A DNA stretch of 33,633 nt, taken from positions 1 to 33,633 of the forward strand of contig JAVCCF010000012.1 of the NCBI GenBank assembly GCA_030765625.1, given 5' to 3'. The translations under genes were made by a program, and so were the position numbers. Within the stretch, counting starts at the first letter, position 1, and each line of letters starts with the position of its first letter. This stretch comes from Candidatus Tenebribacter burtonii. GTDB lineage: Bacteria > Cloacimonadota > Cloacimonadia > Cloacimonadales > TCS61. Shown piece by piece: positions 1 to 7,650 of the stretch. The notes under the pieces are model-generated. The model searched no databases. It saw only the letters and a program-made list of their open reading frames with translations, and was not told the origin of the DNA.

Positions 1-222
1 ACGGAAACTCACAAATAAACAACCCTTGACTTTATATTTGCTCGTCTTTTATCATCTTGTTAATCACATCAGGATTTGAAAAACAAATCCAATGCTCATG
101 GCAAGATGACGTGGCACGCCGCCATTATATCGCATCAGAAAATGTTAAAAAGATTGATTTTAAAAGTAATGAGTTATAAGATTGGATACGAAACAAAGAT
201 AGATATTTAATTGGAGGTTACA
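1..222. other. Leader region upstream of the sorting-tail protein; unassigned
   Basis: No gene is assigned here. A TTGACT box at 26-31 could be a -35 element, about 190 bp before the next start codon. A perfect 7-bp hairpin lies at 72-90 (GGATTTG, loop of five A, CAAATCC). Bases 107-137 are clearly richer in G+C than the surroundings. One frame is open from 30 to a TAA at 177-179 (about 49 codons) without an ATG; it could be the tail of a decayed gene, but I do not recognise the product. Confidence 0.3.
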
Positions 223-1650
223 ATGAAACCAAGAATAGTTTTAATTATTTTTTCATTATTAATTATTAATTCTTCATTATTAATTGCTCAACCCGGCTGG
301 ATACAAAACTACGAACCTTTTCAACGACCACTTTTTAGTTACAGTTATAAAACAGGTAACATACAAGTAACCGATGATGACTGTTTTGTAGTAAATGGCA
401 CGTGTACTGAAAGTGATGATGATATTGGCTGGTATAGCAAATTTGGTTTTTTTATCAAATTCGATCCCGAAGGTAATATTATCTGGGCGAGTAAAGATTC
501 GTTAAACTCAGCACCTCCTATGTGGGATTGTGAATCGGAAACATTTGCTATCTTGCCGGATGGTGGATTTGTATCGGCAGGATGTGTAGGTTTGATAAAT
601 CCCGATTATCTCGTGTTTCGGAGTAGTGAAGGAAATTTAGAAAATATTATCTACTATAATGATATGAATTACAAAAGTATGTGTGTAGTCGATGATGGAA
701 CAGCTCTATTATTTGCTGGCTCAAGTGGTGGAGCGACTTTGCAAAAGACCGATTTATTAGGAAATGAAATATGGAGACAGAATTACTATGAATATAACTC
801 AACATCGATAGTTTCTGTTGTTCAAACAAATGATGGTGGGTATGCATTTCTTTCTTTTACACTAAGTGATTTTGATTATTGCCTTGTAAAAACAGATGCT
901 TCCGGATTAGTTGAATGGTCACAAACTTATGATTACAACTCTCAAAATGAGATTCCTAACTCAATGATCCAAACTTCCGATAATGGTTATCTATTGTGTG
1001 GTCATACTGATGATCCTGATAGAGGTGGCTTCATTGTGAAAACCGATGCTCTCGGTGATACTTTGTGGACGAGAAAATATGAATTATCATATTGTGCCCG
1101 AATATGGTGTGCAACTTCCACGAATAATGAAATTGTTTTACATGGATATTCGAATAACGGAATTATAATATTATTCAAGATTGATAATTTTGGAAATGAA
1201 ATCTGGTATGAGGGAATACCCGGTATTGCTTATACAAATGCAGAACAAAATATGCAAGTTTGTGATAGTGGATTTATTATTTATCTTCAAGGTGATATAA
1301 TTGATGACGATATATTATTGATCAAAACAGATGAAAACGGTAATGTCTCGGTTGAAGAAGAGATAATAATACTATCAAATAATTTGCAATGCTATCCTAA
1401 TCCATTTAATCCTACAACGAAGATCTCATTTTCAATACCTGATGACAGTAAAGTTAAACTCACAATCTACAACATCAAGGGTCAGAAGATAAAATCTCTT
1501 TTAAACGATCAAATGACTGCAGGAGAGCATTCAATTGTTTGGAATGGAGAGGACGACTCAGGGACGAAAGTAAGCTCTGGTGTTTATCTTTACAAACTAC
1601 ATGTAAATGGTAAAACTGAATTAGTTAAGAGATGTTTACTGTTGAAATAA
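223..1650 (+). CDS. Secreted protein with C-terminal FlgD/Por-type sorting tail
   Basis: Start chosen at ATG 223 because GGAGG at 213-217 sits five bases before it; an in-frame TTG at 211 would overlap that ribosome site. The product is 475 residues. Residues 1-22 form a signal peptide ending near LLIAQ. The body has repeated units of the type IKTD-x2-G-x3-W followed by a 'T-x-D-x-GY' strand, a beta-propeller-like repeat common in exported proteins of Cloacimonadota. The last ~90 residues form the FlgD-like/T9SS type A tail: CYPNPFNPTTKISFSIP, then IYNIKGQKI, WNGEDDSG and GVYLYKL, ending in lysine. In Bacteroidota this tail directs secretion by the type IX system; whether that machinery exists here cannot be seen. 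The substrate or ligand is unknown. It stands alone, with an intergenic region on both sides. Confidence 0.85.
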   Translation: MKPRIVLIIFSLLIINSSLLIAQPGWIQNYEPFQRPLFSYSYKTGNIQVTDDDCFVVNGTCTESDDDIGWYSKFGFFIKFDPEGNIIWASKDSLNSAPPMWDCESETFAILPDGGFVSAGCVGLINPDYLVFRSSEGNLENIIYYNDMNYKSMCVVDDGTALLFAGSSGGATLQKTDLLGNEIWRQNYYEYNSTSIVSVVQTNDGGYAFLSFTLSDFDYCLVKTDASGLVEWSQTYDYNSQNEIPNSMIQTSDNGYLLCGHTDDPDRGGFIVKTDALGDTLWTRKYELSYCARIWCATSTNNEIVLHGYSNNGIIILFKIDNFGNEIWYEGIPGIAYTNAEQNMQVCDSGFIIYLQGDIIDDDILLIKTDENGNVSVEEEIIILSNNLQCYPNPFNPTTKISFSIPDDSKVKLTIYNIKGQKIKSLLNDQMTAGEHSIVWNGEDDSGTKVSSGVYLYKLHVNGKTELVKRCLLLK

Positions 1651-2083
1651 AAGATGCTGCTAACAAGTGTGTCAGTATGCTTACACAGTACACGCGGGAC
1701 ATTCAAAGTCAATCGAAAAAAATACTTCAGTAATATATTAATATAGTAAATTTTTAAGGTGTCCCAACACAAATTTTCTGCTTGCATCAAGTAAGCTCAT
1801 ATCCAAAATATTTTCTACCTTTTGACAATAGTTTTTATGATCTGAATACTAATAGTTACAAGAATTGCTGTGTATTTCTGTTTAAGAAATATAGTGTAAC
1901 TTATATCAGTTTCACCACAGATTTCACAAAGATTAACTTATTTCAGCTTAATTGCTATTTTTAAAGTGAGAAGAAGTAACAAAAATATTCGCTTTTGACA
2001 ACATATTTGACAACGTATGATTATTTGACGATTATTTAGAGGGCACTTAAATAATTATTATATAATAACTTAGAAGAATTAAA
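1651..2083. other. Gene-poor intergenic region with short repeats
   Basis: No convincing gene. It holds an imperfect inverted-repeat region right after the stop codon (about 1660-1797, with GGGACA at 1696-1701 and TGTCCC at 1760-1765), a short CACAGATT-type sequence near 1916-1933, a tandem 12-mer at 1994-2017, and a 14-bp perfect AT palindrome at 2055-2068 just past the tRNA 3' end. Short open frames here lack ribosome sites and protein-like composition. Confidence 0.5.
1994..2029. repeat. Tandem 12-bp repeat TTTGACAAC(A/G)TA plus partial unit
   Basis: Two adjacent 12-mers, at 1994-2005 and 2006-2017, differ at one base. TTTGAC recurs at 2024-2029. The unit contains the TTGACA hexamer seen before many genes of this window. 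Here it lies downstream of a minus-strand tRNA, so it is not an obvious promoter for any annotated gene. Confidence 0.6.
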
Positions 2084-2171
2084 TGGCGGAGACGTAGGGA
2101 TTTGAACCCTAGATACGTTGCCGCATACACGCTTTCCAAGCGTGCTCCTTAAGCCACTCGGACACGTCTCC
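2084..2171 (-). tRNA. tRNA-Ser (anticodon GGA)
   Basis: Read on the minus strand, the 88-nt sequence folds as a class II tRNA. The acceptor stem GGAGACG pairs with CGTCTCC. The anticodon stem ACGC/GCGT holds the loop TTGGAAA with anticodon GGA, which reads serine codons UCC and UCU. A long variable arm (ATGC/CGTAT type) is typical of serine tRNA. The T arm is TAGGG-TTCAAAT-CCCTA, the discriminator is G, and CCA is encoded (2084-2086). It begins 26 bp after the YihY gene on the same strand and may be processed from that transcript; I see no clear promoter of its own. Confidence 0.95.
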
Positions 2172-2197
2172 ACTTTTATTATTAATTGCGAAAAAAT

Positions 2198-3196
2198 TTA
2201 TTCGTCTTTTTCTGTAAACTCATTTTTATCTGTATTATTTTCTACTACCGGTTCCTTAAGTAATTCCCGCAATATCTCTTTAATATCTTTTTTACTGAGA
2301 TCGGTTTTTAATATCCTGCTTTTAAAGTTTATAGGAAGAGTACTTTCAATACTTATCTTGATATTTTCCTGATTTTTTAATATAGAATCTTGCCGTTCAT
2401 GACGACCTTCCAGAATCGATACAATTATTACTCCACTAAGCATGATGATCCAGTTTGTATAGATCCAGATAAGAAAAATGGGAATTGCACCCAGTACACC
2501 AAAAATGAGTTCAATATTAGTAAGTTTAGCAATATACCAGTTGAAAAAGGATTTAAAAAGAATCCAAATTATAGCAGAAACTGCAGCTCCGATCACAATA
2601 GAACGCTTTTTTACTTTTACAGTTGGAATGTAAAAGAATCCAAGTGTAAAAATAATAAATAATATCAGAAATGGAGTGAAGTAAAGTGAGAGATTTTGCA
2701 AAAATGGTAAATTTAGAAATTTGGAAGCAATTGGAAGTGAAATCGCTGAAAGTAGAGCTAAAATGATCACAGATCCAAAGATGGTCATCCCAAAAAATCT
2801 AATTATCTCAGTAAAAAAGTTTTTTGATTTTCTTTCTGTAGCATTAAGTATGTTATCAAAAGATGAGTTGATTATTTGGAAAAGAGAATAGGAAGTGAAA
2901 AGTAATATGAAAAAGCTGATTAGATTAAAAGGAATTCTTTTGCTGGTTACCTGTTTTATATAATCAAAGATCATTTCAGCCGATTCCGGTACAAAGATAG
3001 ATAAAGCCAGTTTAGATATCTGTTCTTCCGTATTCATAAAAGATAGATCAGGTAGGAAAAAAAGCAGAAAAATAATAAAGGGTATAAATCCTAGAAGTGT
3101 TACATAGGTTAAAGCAGCAGATTCTTTGAATATTTTATTTTCATTGTACTTTTTCCAAAATATCTTTAAAAAGGGGAATATCTTATTTTTTATCAT
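2198..3196 (-). CDS. YihY/BrkB family inner-membrane protein
   Basis: A 332-residue integral membrane protein of the YihY/virulence factor BrkB family (once misnamed ribonuclease BN); its molecular role is not settled. Six hydrophobic segments are visible, starting at about residues 28-48 (family-typical 'ALTYVTLLGFIPFI') and then near 95, 135, 175, 205 and 240. A charged cytosolic tail of about 65 residues follows. The ATG at 3196 is preceded by GAGGTG. It lies 12 bp after the ABC permease, so it is probably the third gene of that operon, with tRNA-Ser just behind it. Confidence 0.85.
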   Translation of the reverse strand: MIKNKIFPFLKIFWKKYNENKIFKESAALTYVTLLGFIPFIIFLLFFLPDLSFMNTEEQISKLALSIFVPESAEMIFDYIKQVTSKRIPFNLISFFILLFTSYSLFQIINSSFDNILNATERKSKNFFTEIIRFFGMTIFGSVIILALLSAISLPIASKFLNLPFLQNLSLYFTPFLILFIIFTLGFFYIPTVKVKKRSIVIGAAVSAIIWILFKSFFNWYIAKLTNIELIFGVLGAIPIFLIWIYTNWIIMLSGVIIVSILEGRHERQDSILKNQENIKISIESTLPINFKSRILKTDLSKKDIKEILRELLKEPVVENNTDKNEFTEKDE

Positions 3197-3208
3197 ATTT
3201 CACCTCAA

Positions 3209-4435
3209 TTATTCATATCTTAATGCTTCAACGGGGTCTAATTTACTTGCAATTATTGCAGGAATAATTCCAGAAATAAAACCTACTCCGGCAGAAACTA
3301 TTAATGCAACAAAGATCATCCCAACACCTGCGATTAGTTCTATTCCCAAAAAATTACTGACAAGATTCAGTAATGATAATCCTATAATGATCCCAACAAT
3401 CCCACCGATGGTTGTAACTAATATTGTTTGAACAAGAAATTGTACAAATATATCTCTCCTCCTGGCTCCCACAGTTAATCTTATTCCAATTTCACGAGTT
3501 CGTTCCTGAATTGTAGCCAGCATGATATTTGCGATTACGATTGCACCAACCAGCAATGATATCACACTTATTATGTAAAAAATTGTTTGAAACATTTTCT
3601 GGTTCTGAGCCATTTCTTCGGCTTCTTCTTTGGCAGATTCTACTTCAAATACAGGCAGACCTCTTCTTAAATTTAAAATAATATTATTTAATTTTTCCCT
3701 TAATGCCGGAGCGCTTTCTACATCTTGAGCTTTGAGAGTAAAACTTGAGATTTTATCATTTCCGCTACCTTTGTTTATCATCGTGGTTAGTGGAGTGAAA
3801 GAACGTCTGTTCAAATATGAAAATGAATTTTCATTCCCAATTGCACCGCTATTTTTCATATATCGGAAAGCCATTATGCCAATTACTTTCAGCCGTCTAT
3901 CCTTTACTGTAATAATTTCACCAACTGCCTTTTTGTTGCCGAAGAGTTCATCTTTAATTGTTGTCCCAATTACTACAACATCATTTGATTGTTCAATATC
4001 AAAGGAGCTGATAAATCTGCCTTCTTGAACGTCCCATTCCTCGATCTTAGAGAAATCAGGAAGAACTCCATGAATAGAAGTTCTATAATCTTTATCTTTA
4101 TAGGAATGACGAATCCATTGTCTTTGTTGCGGATTGAAATATTTGGCTTCAGGGATTAGGGAATGAATTAGCTCAAGTTCCTTCCATGTAAAGTAATTTC
4201 GTACATAATCGGGTTTGTCATATTGCCAATTCCTGCTAACGGTTATTTTGCTCAATCCACCGCGTTCCATCATCCATTTCATGGTCTGGTTATTTATTCC
4301 CTTTACCAAAGCCAGCACAACGATGATAGACATTGTTCCCAAAACGATTCCCATTACGGTAATGATGCTTCTTATCTTCCTAGACCAGAAGTCAGAGAAT
4401 CCAACTGTAATATTTTCTTTAAGAGATATTGCCAT
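3209..4435 (-). CDS. MacB/FtsX-type ABC transporter permease
   Basis: A 408-residue permease of the MacB/LolCE type, which uses mechanotransmission to export peptides, lipids or lipoproteins rather than forming a classical import channel. Domain order: TM1 at about residues 22-44 ('RSIITVMGIVLGTMSIIVV'), a periplasmic MacB_PCD domain to about 275, then the FtsX domain with three membrane helices near 285-310, 335-358 and 370-397. The conserved 'ERTREIGIRLTVGARRRDI' coupling loop and a terminal 'KLDPVEALRYE' are both present. The start overlaps the end of the ATPase gene by 17 bp, so translation is likely coupled. No MacA-like adaptor is next to it, so substrate and tripartite assembly are unknown. 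Confidence 0.92.
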   Translation of the reverse strand: MAISLKENITVGFSDFWSRKIRSIITVMGIVLGTMSIIVVLALVKGINNQTMKWMMERGGLSKITVSRNWQYDKPDYVRNYFTWKELELIHSLIPEAKYFNPQQRQWIRHSYKDKDYRTSIHGVLPDFSKIEEWDVQEGRFISSFDIEQSNDVVVIGTTIKDELFGNKKAVGEIITVKDRRLKVIGIMAFRYMKNSGAIGNENSFSYLNRRSFTPLTTMINKGSGNDKISSFTLKAQDVESAPALREKLNNIILNLRRGLPVFEVESAKEEAEEMAQNQKMFQTIFYIISVISLLVGAIVIANIMLATIQERTREIGIRLTVGARRRDIFVQFLVQTILVTTIGGIVGIIIGLSLLNLVSNFLGIELIAGVGMIFVALIVSAGVGFISGIIPAIIASKLDPVEALRYE

Positions 4436-5102
4436 CTTGTATCAGTCCATCAACGATATTTATTACTCTGTTAGCTCGTTTGGCAACAGCTGGATCGTGC
4501 GTTACTATTATAATTGTATTTCCCTTATCATTAAGATCTGAGAATATGGAAAGTATGTCGCCACCAGAAGCTGTGTCAAGATTTCCAGTTGGTTCATCAG
4601 CCAAAATTATAGTTGGATTATTCACTATCGCTCTGGCAATTGCTACTCTCTGTCTTTGCCCACCGGAAAGTTCGGAAGGTTTATGCTTTAAACGGTTACC
4701 AAGCCCAACTTCGATTAATACTTTCTTTGCAGTTTGGGTTCTTTTTTTCTTATTGAAACCGGCATACATCAAAGGTAATTCCACATTCTTAAGAATATTC
4801 AAATGGGGAAGAAGATTAAATGTCTGGAATACAAAACCTATTTGTTTATTTCGAATTAGAGCAAGTTTTCCTTTTTTCATTGCGCTCACAAGTTCGGAAT
4901 TAAGTGTATAATTTCCATCAGTTGGTGTATCTAAACAACCCAGAATGTGCATCAAAGTAGATTTTCCAGATCCAGATGGACCAATGATCGCCACGAATTC
5001 ACCTGCGTTTATTGTAATATCAACACCATTTAAGGCGGGCACTGTAATTTTGCCCATCCTATATTCTTTCTTCATACTTTTAATGTTTATAATATCAGAC
5101 AT
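4419..5102 (-). CDS. ABC transporter ATP-binding protein (LolD/MacB type)
   Basis: A 227-residue ATPase subunit that powers the adjacent MacB/FtsX permease. All motifs are present: Walker A GPSGSGKST, Q-loop in 'GFVFQTFNLLP', signature LSGGQRQRVAIARA, Walker B IILADEPTGNLD and the H-loop in 'IIVTHD'. Length and the 'TFNLLPHLNILKNVELPL' segment fit the LolD/MacB/FtsE group. I chose ATG at 5102; a TTG at 5105 is in frame, but GAGAGGA is better spaced for the ATG. A TTGACA box on the minus strand (5154-5159) in the 178-bp divergent gap to aroA is a candidate promoter. Confidence 0.92.
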   Translation of the reverse strand: MSDIINIKSMKKEYRMGKITVPALNGVDITINAGEFVAIIGPSGSGKSTLMHILGCLDTPTDGNYTLNSELVSAMKKGKLALIRNKQIGFVFQTFNLLPHLNILKNVELPLMYAGFNKKKRTQTAKKVLIEVGLGNRLKHKPSELSGGQRQRVAIARAIVNNPTIILADEPTGNLDTASGGDILSIFSDLNDKGNTIIIVTHDPAVAKRANRVINIVDGLIQDGNIS

Positions 5103-5147
5103 CAATAATCCTCTCTTATCATATTAGGTGAAGAAATGAACTTATAC

Positions 5148-5166
5148 TTTTGTTGTCAAAACAAAA
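5148..5166. promoter_or_regulatory. 7-bp inverted repeat overlapping a minus-strand TTGACA box
   Basis: TTTTGTT (5148-5154) and AACAAAA (5160-5166) flank a 5-bp centre that carries GTCAA, the complement of TTGAC. The position, about 50 bp before the ABC ATPase start, would suit an operator over a -35 box. AT-rich palindromes are frequent here, so this is tentative. Confidence 0.25.
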
Positions 5167-5280
5167 ATAAGTAACTTCAATTTTATTTACATTCTAATTC
5201 ATAATTAAAAAGATACAATAAAATAGTTTGTTGACGTAAAATTATTATCTTCAAAAAATTACTTCATATTTGGAGAACAA

Positions 5281-6540
5281 ATGAGAAATTATTTAGATAT
5301 CTCAGGGCATATAACATTAGAAGGTTCGAAATCAATTTTGAACCGCGTTCTTATGATTGCAACATATTTGAGAAATCCATTAAAAATATTGAATCCTGCA
5401 AGCTGTGCTGATATCACAACAATGTCAAAAAATCTGTTTAAAATGGGACTTAATATTGATAGATCTCAAGAAGCATGGATAGTGAAAACTCCCAAAAAAT
5501 TAAAGATAAAAGGTAAGCTTTTTATACAAGATTCTGCTACAGCATACAGATTCATTACTACCAGAATTGCAGCTATTAACAAATCAAAGTACAATATTAA
5601 AATATCAGATCAATTAAAGAAACGACCTATTAAGCAATTAATGGATATTTTAACCCAAATGGGAGCTACAACTAAGATGCAAGGAAATTCATTACTAATT
5701 AATGGATCACAATTAAATGGTGGCATTCTTGATATTCCTGCCGATATTTCAAGCCAGTTCATAAGCTCATTGTTATTGATAGCTCCATCTTATAAGAATG
5801 ATCTTGAGCTCTTTTTAAAAGGTGATATAGTCTCTCGTTCTTATATTAAAATGACAATTAGGATAATGCAGGATTTTGGTGTTATTATAGATTTTGACGG
5901 CAGTAGGATATTTATTGAGGCGGGTCAGGAATATAATGATCTAAGTGAATACTTAATAGAACCAGATTTTTCATCAGCTTGTTATTTTTGGGCTTTGGGA
6001 GCGTTGAGCCGATCTTCAGTTTCTACCAATAAAATAAATAAAACATCTTTACAGACGGATTACAATTTTTTATCCATTTTAGAAAAAATTGGAGCGAAGA
6101 TAGAGAAGTATGAAGATAAAATCAGTATTAGTCGTGGGGAGCTGAAAGGTATTTCTACCGATATGAAAAATATGCCTGATCAAGTGCCGACACTTGCCAT
6201 ACTCGCTCTATTTGCAGATTCTAAAACAACTATCACAAACATTGAACATTTAAAATATAAAGAATCAAATAGAATAGATGCTTTGGTAACTCAATTAACT
6301 AAAATTGGCGCAAAGATATTTTATGATAATGGGAAGTTAACGATCAATCCGCTAAGTAGAATTCCTGGATATGAAATACTAAATTCTTACAATGATCATC
6401 GTCTTGTAATGGCTTTTCATATTTTAAAACTGGTATTCCCTCAGCTTACAATCACAAATGCTTCATCTGTAGATAAATCATACCCAAAATTCTTAAAAGA
6501 CATTAAATCTCTTAAAATGCTAAATTCTAATTATTCTTGA
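5281..6540 (+). CDS. aroA: 3-phosphoshikimate 1-carboxyvinyltransferase (EPSP synthase)
   Basis: Catalyses transfer of the enolpyruvyl group from PEP to shikimate 3-phosphate, the sixth step of the chorismate pathway, in the cytosol. At 419 residues it is close to the usual ~427. Active-site residues are recognisable: EGSKSILNR (K17, R22), Q159 in SSQF, D300 in MPDQVPT, E328/R331 in KYKESNRID, R374 in YNDHRLVMA and K399 near the end. The loop that normally reads NAGTAMR is DSATAYR (84-90), so Ala86 replaces the glycine that contacts PEP and glyphosate. GGAG at 5272-5275 supports ATG 5281. A TTGACG box at 5231 may drive it. ddl follows closely; no other shikimate gene is nearby. Confidence 0.95.
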   Translation: MRNYLDISGHITLEGSKSILNRVLMIATYLRNPLKILNPASCADITTMSKNLFKMGLNIDRSQEAWIVKTPKKLKIKGKLFIQDSATAYRFITTRIAAINKSKYNIKISDQLKKRPIKQLMDILTQMGATTKMQGNSLLINGSQLNGGILDIPADISSQFISSLLLIAPSYKNDLELFLKGDIVSRSYIKMTIRIMQDFGVIIDFDGSRIFIEAGQEYNDLSEYLIEPDFSSACYFWALGALSRSSVSTNKINKTSLQTDYNFLSILEKIGAKIEKYEDKISISRGELKGISTDMKNMPDQVPTLAILALFADSKTTITNIEHLKYKESNRIDALVTQLTKIGAKIFYDNGKLTINPLSRIPGYEILNSYNDHRLVMAFHILKLVFPQLTITNASSVDKSYPKFLKDIKSLKMLNSNYS

Positions 6541-6565
6541 CATATATTTTTTAGATTTGGATAAA
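6537..6565 (+). promoter_or_regulatory. Candidate promoter for ddl (TTGACA-17-GATAAA)
   Basis: A perfect TTGACA hexamer at 6537-6542 overlaps the aroA stop codon. After a 17-bp spacer comes GATAAA at 6560-6565, matching TATAAT at four of six positions. Transcription would begin at about the ddl ATG at 6572, which has no Shine-Dalgarno site, so the message could be leaderless. Confidence 0.35.
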
Positions 6566-6571
6566 ACGTAT

Positions 6572-7504
6572 ATGAATAATTTAAATAAAATAATCATTCT
6601 ATCTGGTGGGTTTTCTTATGAGGCGGAAGTATCGAAAACTACAGCTAAAGAGATTGAGAAAGCACTAAACAACAACGTGAGAGAAATTATCTTAATAGAT
6701 CCAGTGAAATTTGATTCTTACTCTGAAATGATAATAATGATAAAAGAAATAAAACCTGATATTGTCTTTAACGGCTTACATGGTGCTGAAGGTGAGGATG
6801 GTAAGATCCAATCACTTCTCGCTTTGGAAAATATAGCATTCACAGGTTCTACTCAACTGGCTAGTGCGATTTCAATGGATAAATATATTTCAGGAATTCT
6901 TGCCGGTTACATAAAAATTAAACTTCCCAAGCGCAGACTAATTTATAAGGATTATAAATATGATTTTAAGTCGATCGTTGAATATGTAGGTTTTCCTATG
7001 GTAATAAAACCAAACGATTCCGGTTCATCTGTTGGGATTACTATCATCAATAAAGAAAACGAGTTGGAAGAATCTTTAAAACACGCTTTTAAGTTTAGTG
7101 AAAAAGCAATTATTGAACAGTTTATTGCCGGAAGAGAACTTACTGTTACCATATTGGGAAATGAAGCATTGCCGGTTGTAGAGATATTACCAAATGAAGG
7201 ATGGTATGATTATAAAAACAAATATACAAAAGGTAAAACAACCTACGAAGTTCCTGCAGAACTTACTAGTGAAGAAGTAAAAATAATTCAGAAACAAGCT
7301 TTGGATGTTTTTCATCTTTTTGGATGTGAAATCTATGGAAGAGTTGATTTCCGGTACGATGGAAAAGATTTCTATTTTTTAGAAGTTAATACTCTGCCCG
7401 GGATGACGCAATTAAGTTTAACTCCAATGGCTGCCAGAGAAGCAGGGATTAGTTTTAAAGAGCTTCTTTATAAGATCATAGAACTTTCTGTAAATCGAAA
7501 ATAA
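6572..7504 (+). CDS. ddl: D-alanine--D-alanine ligase
   Basis: ATP-grasp ligase that makes the D-Ala-D-Ala dipeptide for peptidoglycan in the cytosol. Diagnostic segments are the N-terminal GGFSYEAEVS (family GGxSxExxVS), NGLHGAEGEDG, the ATP-grasp part PMVIKPNDSGSSVG, EQFIAGRELTV, the omega-loop 'YDYKNKYTKGKTTYEVPA' and the metal-binding FLEVNTLPGMT. The tyrosine in KNKY corresponds to the residue typical of D-Ala-D-Ala rather than D-Ala-D-lactate ligases, so vancomycin-sensitive type precursors are predicted. I prefer ATG 6572 (310 residues); an in-frame TTG at 6557 would add five residues. Neither start has a good ribosome site. Confidence 0.93.
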   Translation: MNNLNKIIILSGGFSYEAEVSKTTAKEIEKALNNNVREIILIDPVKFDSYSEMIIMIKEIKPDIVFNGLHGAEGEDGKIQSLLALENIAFTGSTQLASAISMDKYISGILAGYIKIKLPKRRLIYKDYKYDFKSIVEYVGFPMVIKPNDSGSSVGITIINKENELEESLKHAFKFSEKAIIEQFIAGRELTVTILGNEALPVVEILPNEGWYDYKNKYTKGKTTYEVPAELTSEEVKIIQKQALDVFHLFGCEIYGRVDFRYDGKDFYFLEVNTLPGMTQLSLTPMAAREAGISFKELLYKIIELSVNRK

Positions 7505-7650
7505 TATTCCAGAGGTGAACATATTTTGACAACAACAAGTTCTTTTATTGTTAATAAAGCCGGTTTAATAATTTATTATAATTCAGATGAACAAAGTTTA
7601 AATTATTCATCATTTAGTTTTATAATAGAGATGTTATAGAAATTATAAAT

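Noticed and set aside
110-135. Sigma-54 promoter (TGGCACG at 112-118)
   Set aside because: The -24-like part is present, but the -12 TTGC element is missing at the required spacing.
1782-1964. 60-codon open frame in the first intergenic region
   Set aside because: Composition follows the AT-rich background, it lacks a start signal, and it covers repeat-like sequence.
4215-4911. Plus-strand open frames opposite the ABC transporter genes
   Set aside because: They are antisense to strongly supported ATPase and permease genes with complete motifs.
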